Shown: positions 1 to 6,673 of the stretch, piece after piece
Position numbering within the stretch: position 1 is the first letter of the stretch
Layout: each line of letters begins with the position of its first letter
From: a virus
Virus record (IMG/VR): IMGVR_UViG_3300042869_000396
Location: 1-64,000 of that record
Strand: one strand, 5' to 3'
DNA length: 64,000 nucleotides
The notes under the pieces: model-generated
Seen by the model: the letters and a program-made list of their open reading frames with translations, nothing else
The model's database searches: none
What the model was told of the DNA's origin: nothing
Program-made: the position numbers and the translations under genes

Positions 1-20
1 CTTTCTTTCAATTTGTCAAG

Positions 21-94
21 TGGTGCTCTAGCCAAGAATTGAACTTGGAATTCAGTCTTACCAAGACTGTGTAATACCATTTTACTACAAGAGC
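21..94 (-). tRNA. tRNA-Thr(GGT)
   Basis: The reverse complement folds as a cloverleaf with a GCTCT/AGAGC acceptor core, an anticodon loop TTGGTAA on a CAGTC/GACTG stem, and an encoded CCA end. The anticodon GGT reads ACC/ACU. It is followed after one base by tRNA-Arg. Confidence 0.9.
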
Positions 95-95
95 G

Positions 96-170
96 TGGTC
101 CGGCCAGCAGGAATCGAACCCACATTCAAGAGGTAGAAGCTCTTTGTATTATCCATTATACTATGGCCGG
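96..170 (-). tRNA. tRNA-Arg(TCT)
   Basis: The acceptor CCGGCCA pairs with TGGCCGG, and CCA is encoded. The anticodon loop is CTTCTAC on AAGAG/CTCTT. TCT reads AGA/AGG. Confidence 0.92.
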
Positions 171-175
171 AAATT

Positions 176-249
176 TGGAGCGGGATAGGAGAATCGAACT
201 CCTGACTAAACCTTGGCAAGGTTTCGTTTGACCATTAAACTAATCCCGC
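176..249 (-). tRNA. tRNA-Gly(GCC)
   Basis: The acceptor GCGGGAT pairs with ATCCCGC, with discriminator T and encoded CCA. The anticodon loop TTGCCAA sits on AAACC/GGTTT. Confidence 0.93.
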
Positions 250-250
250 A

Positions 251-823
251 TTAAACATATTCTATATCTGCTGCCAATATAAAACGATACTGATTGCTTT
301 GTACAACACCCGGCCTGTGCCACTGATCACTGGGATAGATCAACCATGCGTATTCACTAGGTTTTACAAACAACTTGCCGTCACCTGCTGGCCCGTTAGG
401 AGCCATTTCTGTACCACAGTAATCGTAATCTTTAACATCATCGGGTATGTGCAGATACAAAACACCACTCAACATTTTGGCAGTGTCATGAGTAGGATGC
501 CAGTGATGATGCCACAGATTTTCACGATCCTCGGCACTCTCAAGATTGGTCATAAACGACCAAGCCATCATGTTATTAACTTTTACTTCACGTCCTAGGT
601 ACATGAATACACTGAACAAAAAACTCATACGATACTTTAACCATACAGCTTCGGGTCTAGCAAATATATTTTCTTTAGTTTGATATTTGGGACTATTAGT
701 AAAGTAATTCCCGTCAGCAATGATTGCTTTTATAATGCCTATGGCTTCTTCATTGTCAGATTGTGTAATTACTGAACTGAAATTAAACTTGCGAAATACT
801 TCGTTTTGATCTATTACTTTCAT
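251..823 (-). CDS. 2OG-Fe(II) oxygenase-like protein
   Basis: This 190-residue protein resembles the short double-stranded beta-helix oxygenases common in large phages. It has a His cluster at 105-109, an SGVLYLH strand near 119-125, a distal His-Arg-Pro at 169-171 and a C-terminal Arg at 180. That layout fits an iron-binding His...His pair with an Arg for 2-oxoglutarate. The substrate cannot be told from sequence; protein hydroxylation is a guess from the family. It lies between two tRNA-Gly genes, with its stop directly after tRNA-Gly(GCC). At least three similar proteins occur elsewhere in the window (3.5, 41.9 and 42.6 kb). Confidence 0.65.
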   Translation of the reverse strand: MKVIDQNEVFRKFNFSSVITQSDNEEAIGIIKAIIADGNYFTNSPKYQTKENIFARPEAVWLKYRMSFLFSVFMYLGREVKVNNMMAWSFMTNLESAEDRENLWHHHWHPTHDTAKMLSGVLYLHIPDDVKDYDYCGTEMAPNGPAGDGKLFVKPSEYAWLIYPSDQWHRPGVVQSNQYRFILAADIEYV

Positions 824-831
824 TATATCCT

Positions 832-905
832 TGGAGCGGAGTGAGAGAATCGAACTCTCGACCGAAGATTGGAAATCTGCTGTTTTACCATTAAACTAAC
901 CCCGC
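832..905 (-). tRNA. tRNA-Gly(TCC)
   Basis: The acceptor GCGGGGT pairs with ACTCCGC (one wobble), with discriminator T and encoded CCA. The anticodon loop is TTTCCAA; the anticodon stem has one C/T mismatch. It reads GGA/GGG. Confidence 0.88.
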
Positions 906-922
906 ATACTATTATTTAACAA

Positions 923-1111
923 TCAAGTTTCGTGATCCTCTGGAGGATTGGCCAAAGGTGAAGTTGAAGGTTTTTTCTTAGACCATGATGAATAACTGGC
1001 TCCTTCTTCTCTGCTGCTGACATTTCTTTCGATCTGTTGTATCACACCACCCTTGGCCAGGAACTCTGCCATGGCTGTGGCTGTAGCTGCTTCGTATTCG
1101 TCTTTAGTCAT
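923..1111 (-). CDS. hypothetical small protein
   Basis: This 62-residue protein has an N-terminal helix rich in Ala and Glu, a KGGxIQ motif near residue 20 and a Ser/Pro-rich tail. It sits between tRNA-Gly(TCC) and tRNA-Pro(TGG) on the same strand. No known family is recognised; the KGGxIQ motif is common in small phage proteins. Confidence 0.6.
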   Translation of the reverse strand: MTKDEYEAATATAMAEFLAKGGVIQQIERNVSSREEGASYSSWSKKKPSTSPLANPPEDHET

Positions 1112-1131
1112 TGTTTTCTCTTTTTAAAAAA

Positions 1132-1208
1132 TGGTCGGAGTACAAGGATTCGAACCTTGGACCCCCTGGTCCCAAACCAGGTGCGCTACCAGACTGCGCC
1201 ACACTCCG
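1132..1208 (-). tRNA. tRNA-Pro(TGG)
   Basis: The acceptor CGGAGTG pairs with TACTCCG, with encoded CCA. The anticodon loop TTTGGGA sits on the perfect stem CCTGG/CCAGG. Confidence 0.94.
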
Positions 1209-1211
1209 AAA

Positions 1212-1361
1212 TTAACTTGGTATCATATGAGGAACATATGGTACTGCTCTGGGACCGTGTCTCTGTTGTAATAACATACGTGCTTCCTCTGCCGAATTAG
1301 CACCCACACGATCCTTAAATTCTTTGCCGTCTACTCTAATTGTTGCTTCGTATAATTTCAT
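1212..1361 (-). CDS. hypothetical small protein (49 aa)
   Basis: This short frame begins MKLYEATIRVDG and ends HMIPS. It overlaps the end of the next upstream gene (stop at 1358) by four bases, which supports translational coupling. The middle stretch VGANSAEEARMLLQQRHG resembles a stretch of the 64-residue protein at 7875-8069 (VNAQTSGDAVRIAEAQYG), so the two may share a tiny alpha/beta domain. The function is unknown. Confidence 0.6.
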   Translation of the reverse strand: MKLYEATIRVDGKEFKDRVGANSAEEARMLLQQRHGPRAVPYVPHMIPS

Positions 1362-2110
1362 TTGAATCCAAACGGACATTTTGATGCGGGCATTGAAGTT
1401 AATAATGATCTATGTTGCCCTCCCCACATAGATTTTTGAGTAAACTCTTTTGAAATCTTTTCGTACTCGTTAGCATCAACTTCATGATGTTTTAATTCTA
1501 CTTCACGTTCAGTTAACGGGATAAGCTGTACCAACGGATCACCTGCATTAACCGTTAGTGTAGTTCCCTTTTTCACAAAAATATTCACATGTGTATTATG
1601 CTGTGCTTTAAAATCTAATATTCCCGATAACGCATGGTAGTTAGCATGTCTATCTGTATTGTGATAGGTACATTGATTCCAGGCAAATTTAACACCAGTT
1701 TTTTCTTTGATTAACCAAGGACTAGAAATTTTCACATGCTGGTATCCCTTGTACAATTCTTCCCAATACATAAAGGGAGGATGGGGATTGGCATCTAGGC
1801 CGCCCATAGGATCATGTTTAAAAAATAATCCGTCCTTCATCATTTCAATTTTAAAATCTGTCCAACTAGGTAGTATAAATCCAGAGGTAAACAAATTGAC
1901 CATACCAACACATCTCTTGGCTGTTGGTATTGGAATTAATTCCTTGCTTCTAGGATCCTGCAGTGATTTTACATCAACCATAGGTGGCAATTGTTTCCAC
2001 TCTGCGGGAACAAATTTATGAGCATGATCAATTTTGAACAGATTCTGCACAACTGGATTATCTATAAAACAATCTACAATTATCTTTTTTCTTCGAAATA
2101 AAAACATCAT
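1358..2110 (-). CDS. conserved phage hypothetical protein
   Basis: This protein has 250 residues. Its C-terminal half (about 130-215) is rich in beta strands and His (YHNTDRHANYHALSG). It ends with a polar helix and a basic Phe-rich tail. I recall similar proteins in marine T4-like phages but cannot name a domain. It lies between tRNA-fMet and the 49-residue gene, which it overlaps. Confidence 0.6.
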   Translation of the reverse strand: MMFLFRRKKIIVDCFIDNPVVQNLFKIDHAHKFVPAEWKQLPPMVDVKSLQDPRSKELIPIPTAKRCVGMVNLFTSGFILPSWTDFKIEMMKDGLFFKHDPMGGLDANPHPPFMYWEELYKGYQHVKISSPWLIKEKTGVKFAWNQCTYHNTDRHANYHALSGILDFKAQHNTHVNIFVKKGTTLTVNAGDPLVQLIPLTEREVELKHHEVDANEYEKISKEFTQKSMWGGQHRSLLTSMPASKCPFGFK

Positions 2111-2120
2111 GTCCTCAAAT

Positions 2121-2196
2121 TGGTTGCGGGAGTCGGAGTCGAACCGACGATCTGAAGCTTATGAGACTTCCGAGATACCACCTTCTCCATCCCGCG
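2121..2196 (-). tRNA. initiator-like tRNA-fMet(CAT)
   Basis: The gene reads CGCGGGA...TCCCGCA then ACCA, so C1 faces A72, the unpaired first position typical of bacterial initiator tRNA. The D arm (GAGA/TCTC) and the T arm GTCGG-TTCGACT-CCGAC also follow the E. coli initiator. The loop is CTCATAA. Unlike normal initiators, anticodon-stem pairs 29-31 are A-T, G-C and T-G rather than three G-C pairs. Confidence 0.85.
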
Positions 2197-2410
2197 ATAA
2201 TTAGTGCCTAGCTACTCCCACCACAGGAGCCCTAGACTGAGCGGTTACTCTGTCCATAACATTTATTCTTATGGGAAGGTGTTAAACCTCACCTAATGCG
2301 TCTCCGGATTCCCTACACAGGATCGGAAGGCCTTTGCACTACAAACCTAGCACTCTTTATGGTGACTGCCCCACCCCCTTTGTATAACGGGCAAGGGCGC
2401 CCGGGGTCTG
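2197..2410 (-). other. gene-free structured region
   Basis: About 214 bases lie between the unknown gene at 2411 and tRNA-fMet. No plausible frame is present. Several hairpins can be drawn: CCATAA/TTATGG, AGGTG/CACCT, GGGC/GCCC and CTCC/GGAG. It may be a small RNA or a processing spacer; it matches no family I know. Confidence 0.35.
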
Positions 2411-2986
2411 TTAGATCAAGCCTTCAGCTTGCAGTGTTGCTACAACATCATCACTGAGTGGAATTTCAGTTTTGATATTTAACTCAAGAACTTCATCATT
2501 GAGTTTTTGTTTCTGCTTCTTGAGATTTTGGATCTCTGCCTTGGCTTGATCAATTTGATCTCGTCCAACAACACTGGTAGATACCGTGTCGTCACGGCCG
2601 TACAAACTTGCACGGCTTTCTTCTTTGCGGCTGCGGATCTTGTCCAACTTGCCGTTGACCACAGCCAAGTCACTCACTGGATTCAATGTGGCTATTTCAG
2701 TCAACTGTGTGACACGCTTGTCAATGAACGCAGCCTTGGCCAATGACAGGTCAATTCCGCAATTTGCGTTGGCTGTACCAACCAGTCCGCGAATGTTGTA
2801 CAAGGCCAACAACAGCTTTTGTCGGCGACCATCATTTGTGATCAAAAGGTTATTGGCCTTTTGAATCTCATCTTGTGCGTTCTGGAACTCGTTGATCTCA
2901 ATGCTGGTATCAATCTTAATACCCTTGATTGCTTCATTGATCGAATTCTGAACTGCGTTTGCCTTACGTAGGGAAATGTTCATCAC
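2411..2986 (-). CDS. hypothetical coiled-coil protein
   Basis: This protein has 191 residues and is largely helical. It has an N-terminal ~50-residue helical region and a second coiled coil at about 150-180 rich in Lys, Gln and Glu. No catalytic motif is visible. Its start overlaps the end of the rpoZ-like gene, so the two are probably co-translated. The family is not recognised. Confidence 0.65.
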   Translation of the reverse strand: MMNISLRKANAVQNSINEAIKGIKIDTSIEINEFQNAQDEIQKANNLLITNDGRRQKLLLALYNIRGLVGTANANCGIDLSLAKAAFIDKRVTQLTEIATLNPVSDLAVVNGKLDKIRSRKEESRASLYGRDDTVSTSVVGRDQIDQAKAEIQNLKKQKQKLNDEVLELNIKTEIPLSDDVVATLQAEGLI

Positions 2987-3212
2987 GTTGTCCTTTCTTC
3001 TTTGTTTTAACAGTTTTTAAAAAATCAAGTCTAGTATACTTGCCCTGTTCGATTTCGTTTAGAGCAGTAACAATAAATCCATGACTACCTTTATCAACTC
3101 TAGGAGCATGACCGTTTTTCAACTCTCGAGCTCGTTGACTTGCAGCCAATACCATTTCAAATCTATCGCCGTATGCTGCCACTGCGTCTTCTGATGAAAG
3201 TTGTTTGTTCAT
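2964..3212 (-). CDS. rpoZ: RNA polymerase omega subunit homologue
   Basis: These 82 residues align with bacterial omega. The segment EDAVAAYGDRFEMVLAAS (about 8-25) matches the conserved omega start (xDAVxxxGNRFxLVLxA). It is followed by RAREL, GHAPRV, and TALNEIEQGK at about 50-59, equivalent to the ALREIxxG block. The GHAP stretch is closest to betaproteobacterial omega as I remember it. Omega supports RNA polymerase assembly and ppGpp binding. A phage copy could alter host polymerase during infection. A consensus sigma70 promoter lies about 280 bases upstream, and a branched hairpin (3239-3301) sits in the leader. Confidence 0.8.
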   Translation of the reverse strand: MNKQLSSEDAVAAYGDRFEMVLAASQRARELKNGHAPRVDKGSHGFIVTALNEIEQGKYTRLDFLKTVKTKKKGQRDEHFPT

Positions 3213-3495
3213 ATATTCCTTTAGGTTAAAAATAACGGGTCAACGAAAGGTCAAGTAATAGACCGGACAATATACAATGAAGAGTTGTAGTCTTCGTTGA
3301 CAATGTGCAAAATACAATACACAGAGGTCCATATATTTCCGATTAACAAATGACATTCTATTAGGGATCGGATCACATAAACACGGCCATTGTTCAGATG
3401 GTTGTAAGTTTGGAGTAAGCATGAAGCTCACACCTTTGTGTCTATTCTCATCTACCCTTCGCTTTACCGGTCATGTATTGCTACACAACAAAACT
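3213..3495 (-). other. long leader upstream of rpoZ, no clear gene
   Basis: The stretch between promoter 3496-3524 and rpoZ has only a weak 63-codon frame without a ribosome-binding site. It contains the inverted repeat GTCAACGAA (3239-3247) / TTCGTTGAC (3293-3301). Two smaller hairpins, GGTC/GACC and ACAA/TTGT, can form inside it, giving a three-way junction. Confidence 0.4.
3239..3301. ncRNA. branched hairpin element A
   Basis: A 9-bp perfect inverted repeat encloses 45 bases holding two further hairpins. The same architecture recurs at 6828, 7120, 8286 and 62746. Confidence 0.35.
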
Positions 3496-3524
3496 ATTAT
3501 AGCACTCTTTAGACTAAATGTCAA
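3496..3524 (-). promoter_or_regulatory. sigma70-type promoter
   Basis: On the minus strand TTGACA, 17 bases, TATAAT. It would drive rpoZ and the downstream genes through a long leader. Confidence 0.8.
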
Positions 3525-4138
3525 GTCTTTTTTGCCACTAATTTCACATCCCAAGCCAAAATTGTTCTGTGGCCCTTGCCTTTCCACGGATACACAGTGT
3601 GTGGAATATAGCTGGGAAATATGATCATCTTCATGGGATTTGGGGTAAACCGCCATTGATCTACAAAAACAAAATGTGCAGGGTTTCTTACCACCGGCAA
3701 TCTAAACTCAATCACAGCATCCGATATGTTGTCTGTGAGATCAAGATCAGGAACATCAATGTAGATGTTGCCGCTGATATGTGCTTCATGATTGTGCATG
3801 GCCTGATAGTCGCCTGCAGTCTGACGTATAGTCCATGCTGAAACCAACATGGGTTGAAATGCTGACAGATCGTTGCGACCGCTTTGTTTGATCTGCGCAT
3901 CCATGTATTCCTGGCACTGCGCTTCTACATAGCGTTTGATATGCCCTGTGTCTAGATTGAATTGATTTGGCAAGAGTTGAATCTGCTGTCCGCCACGTAT
4001 GCTAATAGCAGGATTACCCTCATCATTGAGTTCTGTCTTGGTATGTGCAGTATCTACTAGACTTTTCAAATTGGTGAATACATCCGCCGGCACATCGGCC
4101 ACAGCCATCACAGTTGGATTAAAATATGCAAATTTCAT
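3521..4138 (-). CDS. 2OG-Fe(II) oxygenase-like protein
   Basis: This 205-residue protein fits the phage 2OG-Fe(II) oxygenase group (TIGR02466-like). It has HNHEAHISG at about 115-123, strand NIYIDVP, then FPSYIPHTV with the distal His at 180 and Arg at 191. The usual HxD is replaced by HxH here, as in the relatives at 42 kb. The substrate is unknown. It follows tRNA-Thr(TGT) in the transcript order. Confidence 0.7.
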   Translation of the reverse strand: MKFAYFNPTVMAVADVPADVFTNLKSLVDTAHTKTELNDEGNPAISIRGGQQIQLLPNQFNLDTGHIKRYVEAQCQEYMDAQIKQSGRNDLSAFQPMLVSAWTIRQTAGDYQAMHNHEAHISGNIYIDVPDLDLTDNISDAVIEFRLPVVRNPAHFVFVDQWRFTPNPMKMIIFPSYIPHTVYPWKGKGHRTILAWDVKLVAKKT

Positions 4139-4152
4139 ATGTACCTAAAAAA

Positions 4153-4226
4153 TGGTGCCCCTTGACAGAATCGAACTGCCGTAACCTGATTACAAAACAG
4201 GTGTAATACCATTATACTAAAGGGGC
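4153..4226 (-). tRNA. tRNA-Thr(TGT)
   Basis: The acceptor GCCCCTT pairs with AAGGGGC, with encoded CCA. The anticodon loop is TTTGTAA, with one T/T mismatch at the top of the anticodon stem. Confidence 0.88.
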
Positions 4227-4243
4227 AATACTTACTTAAAACT

Positions 4244-4318
4244 TGGTGGACCGTCCCGGGATCGAACCGGGGATTGAAGCTTGCAAAGCTACTGTGTTCC
4301 CATCTATACCAACAGCCC
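4244..4318 (-). tRNA. tRNA-Ala(TGC)
   Basis: The acceptor GGGCTGT pairs with ACGGTCC through two wobbles, including the G3-T70 pair that marks tRNA-Ala. The anticodon loop is TTTGCAA. CCA is encoded. Confidence 0.92.
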
Positions 4319-4324
4319 AATATT

Positions 4325-4507
4325 TTACTTACCTTCGTTGAGTTTATACTCTTGAAGTTTTTCTTTAAATGCTTGTTCGGTTAGTCCGTGCCAACCGATG
4401 CACTTACCAGTAGGCGAACGACCGCAACCACACTTACCAACCTGATCTGCATTTTCTTTAACTCGAACTTGCATGTTAGCCTCCACTGGATACTGTTCCG
4501 GATGCAT
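4325..4507 (-). CDS. hypothetical small Cys-rich protein
   Basis: This 60-residue protein begins MHPEQYPVEAN; I chose this inner start because the upstream part of the frame overlaps the neighbouring gene. The core KCGCGRSPTGKCIGWHGL carries three Cys and one His and resembles short CDGSH-like or zinc-binding stretches. The tail is charged. The function is unknown. Confidence 0.55.
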   Translation of the reverse strand: MHPEQYPVEANMQVRVKENADQVGKCGCGRSPTGKCIGWHGLTEQAFKEKLQEYKLNEGK

Positions 4508-4688
4508 GAGTGGTAAAATTACCACCTCCCTGTTTGCGTGGTTCACGTTTTGGCACCACGGCAGCACATAGTTCAGCATCAATCATAGCACGTTTCCATT
4601 CACCTCGTTTGTGCGGATCTAGAACTCTACTCATTGCTAGACTTGCTTTAGTCAAAGCACTCATTCTATAATTTGGACCTGGTTTCAT
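4476..4688 (-). CDS. hypothetical small basic protein
   Basis: This 70-residue, basic protein has a Gly/Thr/Ser-rich C-terminus. It overlaps the start of the Cys-rich small protein, which suggests coupling. No domain is recognised. Confidence 0.5.
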   Translation of the reverse strand: MKPGPNYRMSALTKASLAMSRVLDPHKRGEWKRAMIDAELCAAVVPKREPRKQGGGNFTTHASGTVSSGG

Positions 4689-4912
4689 TGTATTTCCTTT
4701 ATTAAAATCTGGTTGCTCTGCATCCCCCGGCGGTAATTATAGTACAGAAAGATATGACGCTATCATACCCCTCACTCGTACCTTCCACCCGCTTCCCGAC
4801 AGGGACCGTTCTCGCATTGCTAGCGGCCTTTGGGTTTAAAGACTACCACCCGTAGTTGTCACACTACTTCTCATCGTGTGGGTCACACTATCCGAAGACA
4901 CTCGGAACGTTA
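4689..4912 (-). other. gene-free structured region
   Basis: These 224 bases between tRNA-Ser(GCT) and a small gene hold no convincing frame. Read on the minus strand they carry a series of short hairpins: CCGA/TCGG, GTGTG/CACAC, GTAGT/ACTAC, GGGT/ACCC and TATGA/TCATA. A non-coding RNA is possible but unproven. Confidence 0.35.
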
Positions 4913-5000
4913 TGGCGGAGCATGTAGGAATCGAACCTACTCACCCATTACTGAATGACAGATTAGCAATCTGTTGCCTTAACCGGTCGGCCAATGCTCC
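4913..5000 (-). tRNA. tRNA-Ser(GCT)
   Basis: The acceptor GGAGCAT pairs with ATGCTCC, with discriminator G, a long variable arm and encoded CCA. The anticodon loop TTGCTAA sits on ACAGA/TCTGT. Confidence 0.93.
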
Positions 5001-5008
5001 GTGTTGCT

Positions 5009-5084
5009 TGGTGGGTTCTGCCAGGGTCGAACTGACGACATTCTGCGTGTAAGGCAGACGCTCTACCAACTGAGCTAAGAACCC
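5009..5084 (-). tRNA. tRNA-Val(TAC)
   Basis: The acceptor GGGTTCT pairs with AGAACCC. The anticodon loop CTTACAC sits on TCTGC/GCAGA. CCA is encoded. Confidence 0.94.
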
Positions 5085-5091
5085 TAAACTA

Positions 5092-5175
5092 TGGTGCGCA
5101 AGGAGAGACTCGAACTCTCAATCCTTTCGGCACTGGCTTCTAAGACCAGCGTGTATACCATTCCACCACTTGCGC
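5092..5175 (-). tRNA. tRNA-Leu(TAG)
   Basis: The acceptor GCGCAAG pairs with CTTGCGC. A long variable arm is present. The anticodon loop CTTAGAA sits on CTGGT/GCCAG. CCA is encoded. Confidence 0.93.
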
Positions 5176-5197
5176 AAATTTCTAACTAATAATATAC

Positions 5198-5226
5198 ATT
5201 ATATAGTCTAATCACCTGTGTGTCAA
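5198..5226 (-). promoter_or_regulatory. sigma70-type promoter
   Basis: TTGACA, 17 bases, TATAAT on the minus strand, directly upstream of the tRNA-Leu(TAG)/Val/Ser run. Confidence 0.8.
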
Positions 5227-5256
5227 CAACTTTATGAAAAAACTTATAAAATAATT

Positions 5257-5348
5257 TGGTACCAGCGGAGGGAATCGAACCCTCTCAAGAACGCTAATCT
5301 GGCGCTAAAAGGTTTATAAAACCTCTCTGACTACCAAGTCTCGCTGGC
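5257..5348 (-). tRNA. atypical type II tRNA, anticodon apparently TAT
   Basis: The acceptor GCCAGCG pairs with CGCTGGT, the T arm GAGGG-TTCGATT-CCCTC is normal, and CCA is encoded. The anticodon arm GAGGT-TTTATAA-ACCTT gives TAT (Ile AUA), yet there is a long variable arm (AGCGC/GCGTT with a 7-base loop) as in Leu, Ser or Tyr tRNAs. The D arm is very short and position 8 is not T. The amino acid is uncertain. Confidence 0.65.
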
Positions 5349-5355
5349 ATTTATT

Positions 5356-5439
5356 TGGTATGAGCGGAGGGACTTGAACCCTCAATCCCGAAGGCGGCAG
5401 ATTTTAAGTCTGCTGTGTATACCATTCCACCACGCTCAC
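5356..5439 (-). tRNA. tRNA-Leu(TAA)
   Basis: The anticodon loop CTTAAAA sits on GCAGA/TCTGC. A long variable arm is present. The acceptor GTGAGCG pairs with CGCTCAT through a terminal G-T. CCA is encoded. Confidence 0.93.
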
Positions 5440-5445
5440 ATATCT

Positions 5446-5521
5446 TGGTGCCGCCTCTAGGGATCGAACCTAGTTCCTCGGTTCTTCAAACCGGTGCTAT
5501 GACCACATCAGCTAAAGCGGC
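5446..5521 (-). tRNA. tRNA-Phe(GAA)
   Basis: The acceptor GCCGCTT pairs with AGGCGGC, with a T/A swap handled by wobble. The anticodon loop is TTGAAGA. CCA is encoded. The outer pair of the anticodon stem is C/A. Confidence 0.88.
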
Positions 5522-5523
5522 AT

Positions 5524-5597
5524 TGGGGTGAAGGGGAGAATCGAACTCTCTCTTACTGTTTCACAGACAGCCGTGCAGCCACTACACTACCAACACC
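5524..5597 (-). tRNA. tRNA-His(GTG), irregular
   Basis: The anticodon loop CTGTGAA gives GTG, and the 5' G can face C73 as in tRNA-His. The acceptor has two T/T mismatches, and the 3' side is one base short, so the T stem is imperfect. The last 45 bases of the neighbouring CDS (5553-5759) lie inside this tRNA. Confidence 0.7.
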
Positions 5598-5759
5598 ATT
5601 AACTTTTTCTAACACATCCTTACGCATAAGGAACTGTCGTTGATTGTCAGGGCGATGAACCAAGAGATACTCAACGCCATCTATATTCTGAGTTTGACGA
5701 GAATCTTCACAGACTACTCGTTCGTTGTTTAAACGATTTTTAAAAGTAATAGGTTTCAT
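5553..5759 (-). CDS. hypothetical small protein overlapping tRNA-His
   Basis: This 68-residue protein begins MKPITFKNRL, preceded by AAGGAGATATAAA, a good ribosome-binding site; the longer upstream start is less likely. The sequence is strand-rich (VVCEDSRQTQNIDGVEYLLV). Its last ~15 codons are the sense sequence of tRNA-His, so either the protein tail is expendable or the two share transcript fate. The function is unknown. Confidence 0.55.
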   Translation of the reverse strand: MKPITFKNRLNNERVVCEDSRQTQNIDGVEYLLVHRPDNQRQFLMRKDVLEKVNGVGSVVAARLSVKQ

Positions 5760-5829
5760 TTTATATCTCCTTGTTATGGCCAATCCTTGCACTTTGCTTG
5801 GATCTTACGTAATAGAATTTTACTAATTT

Positions 5830-5903
5830 TGGTATCGCTGCCACGAGTTGAACGTGGACTTAGACCTTCGCAGGGTCTTGTGATATCTTTTCACTACAGC
5901 GAT
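5830..5903 (-). tRNA. tRNA-Arg(GCG)
   Basis: The acceptor ATCGCTG pairs with CAGCGAT. The anticodon loop CTGCGAA sits on AGACC/GGTCT. CCA is encoded. An unmodified GCG is unusual, since bacteria normally use ACG for CGN codons. Confidence 0.88.
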
Positions 5904-5917
5904 AAAATAAATACTTG

Positions 5918-6589
5918 ATGTTAGACATCTTTTTAAATCGACGAACACAGCGAGCATTTACTAATGACGCTATACCTCAAGAGCATATTGACTCAATACT
6001 AACAGCTGGTTGTTCAGCCCCTAGTAAGCAACGTGCATATCCTTGGCGTGTTATTGCATTAACTCAAAGCCACAAAGCTCTTGAATTAAAAAATAAACTG
6101 TTCTTAGACAGTTTCATTAACATGCCAATTCGTAAACATTTACTAACAGCCCAATCACCTTTACTGTTAGCATGGATAGGAGTTCCTATCTTAGACAACT
6201 TTGACCTAGGTCTTGTTTCTAATGGTACTACAGTACGTGAACAAGGAATAAATGTATCTTCTAGATCTGCTGATCCTAAAACACAATATACTGTTCGAAC
6301 ACGTTCTGAAAAAGATACAATGATTGCTGCTAGTTTTTCTATGATACAAGCAGAATCTCTAGGATATCGTACTGCCTTTACATCATGCTTTTTCGAAGAC
6401 CAAGCTCACAAGATTTTAGGTCTTGCAGAAAATGAATGGCCCATTGTGTTTCTATCTGTTGGCCAACCCAATGACTCTCGAGTAAGAGAAACGGTAAACA
6501 ACGGACCAACAACAGTTGGGTTTTCTGATCCACGTCCTTTTCCAGAGCCACCTAAGTTAACTCCTGCTGAACTATCTACTATTATCTAG
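5918..6589 (+). CDS. nitroreductase-family flavoprotein
   Basis: This 223-residue protein has the nitroreductase fold signature: an N-terminal RRTQRAF at 8-14, APSKQRAYPW at 34-43 contacting FMN, and a C-terminal GYRTAFTSCFF block followed by VFLSVGQP. Such enzymes reduce nitro compounds, quinones or enones with NAD(P)H, and act as dimers. It is one of the few plus-strand genes in the tRNA region and is flanked by minus-strand tRNAs. ATG at 5918 is chosen over TTG at 5915. The true substrate is unknown. Confidence 0.8.
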   Translation: MLDIFLNRRTQRAFTNDAIPQEHIDSILTAGCSAPSKQRAYPWRVIALTQSHKALELKNKLFLDSFINMPIRKHLLTAQSPLLLAWIGVPILDNFDLGLVSNGTTVREQGINVSSRSADPKTQYTVRTRSEKDTMIAASFSMIQAESLGYRTAFTSCFFEDQAHKILGLAENEWPIVFLSVGQPNDSRVRETVNNGPTTVGFSDPRPFPEPPKLTPAELSTII

Positions 6590-6590
6590 T

Positions 6591-6665
6591 TGGCCGGTCC
6601 TGCAGGAATCGAACCCACACCGCTTGGTTCGAAGCCAAGCATTCTATCCATTGAACTAAGGACCG
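6591..6665 (-). tRNA. tRNA-Arg(TCG)
   Basis: The acceptor CGGTCCT pairs with AGGACCG, with discriminator G and encoded CCA. The anticodon loop is CTTCGAA. Its 3' end is one base from the convergent nitroreductase stop codon. Confidence 0.93.
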
Positions 6666-6673
6666 TTATTTTT

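Noticed and set aside
299-598. 99-codon plus-strand frame
   Set aside because: It lies antisense to the 2OG-Fe(II) oxygenase-like gene, has no ribosome-binding site and a composition expected of a shadow frame.
2197-2410. GOLLD-type giant phage RNA
   Set aside because: Such RNAs are near phage tRNAs but several times longer; the gap here is only 214 bases.
3240-3431. 63-codon minus-strand frame upstream of rpoZ
   Set aside because: No ribosome-binding site, Cys- and Tyr-rich without pattern, and it overlaps the hairpin element; treated as leader.
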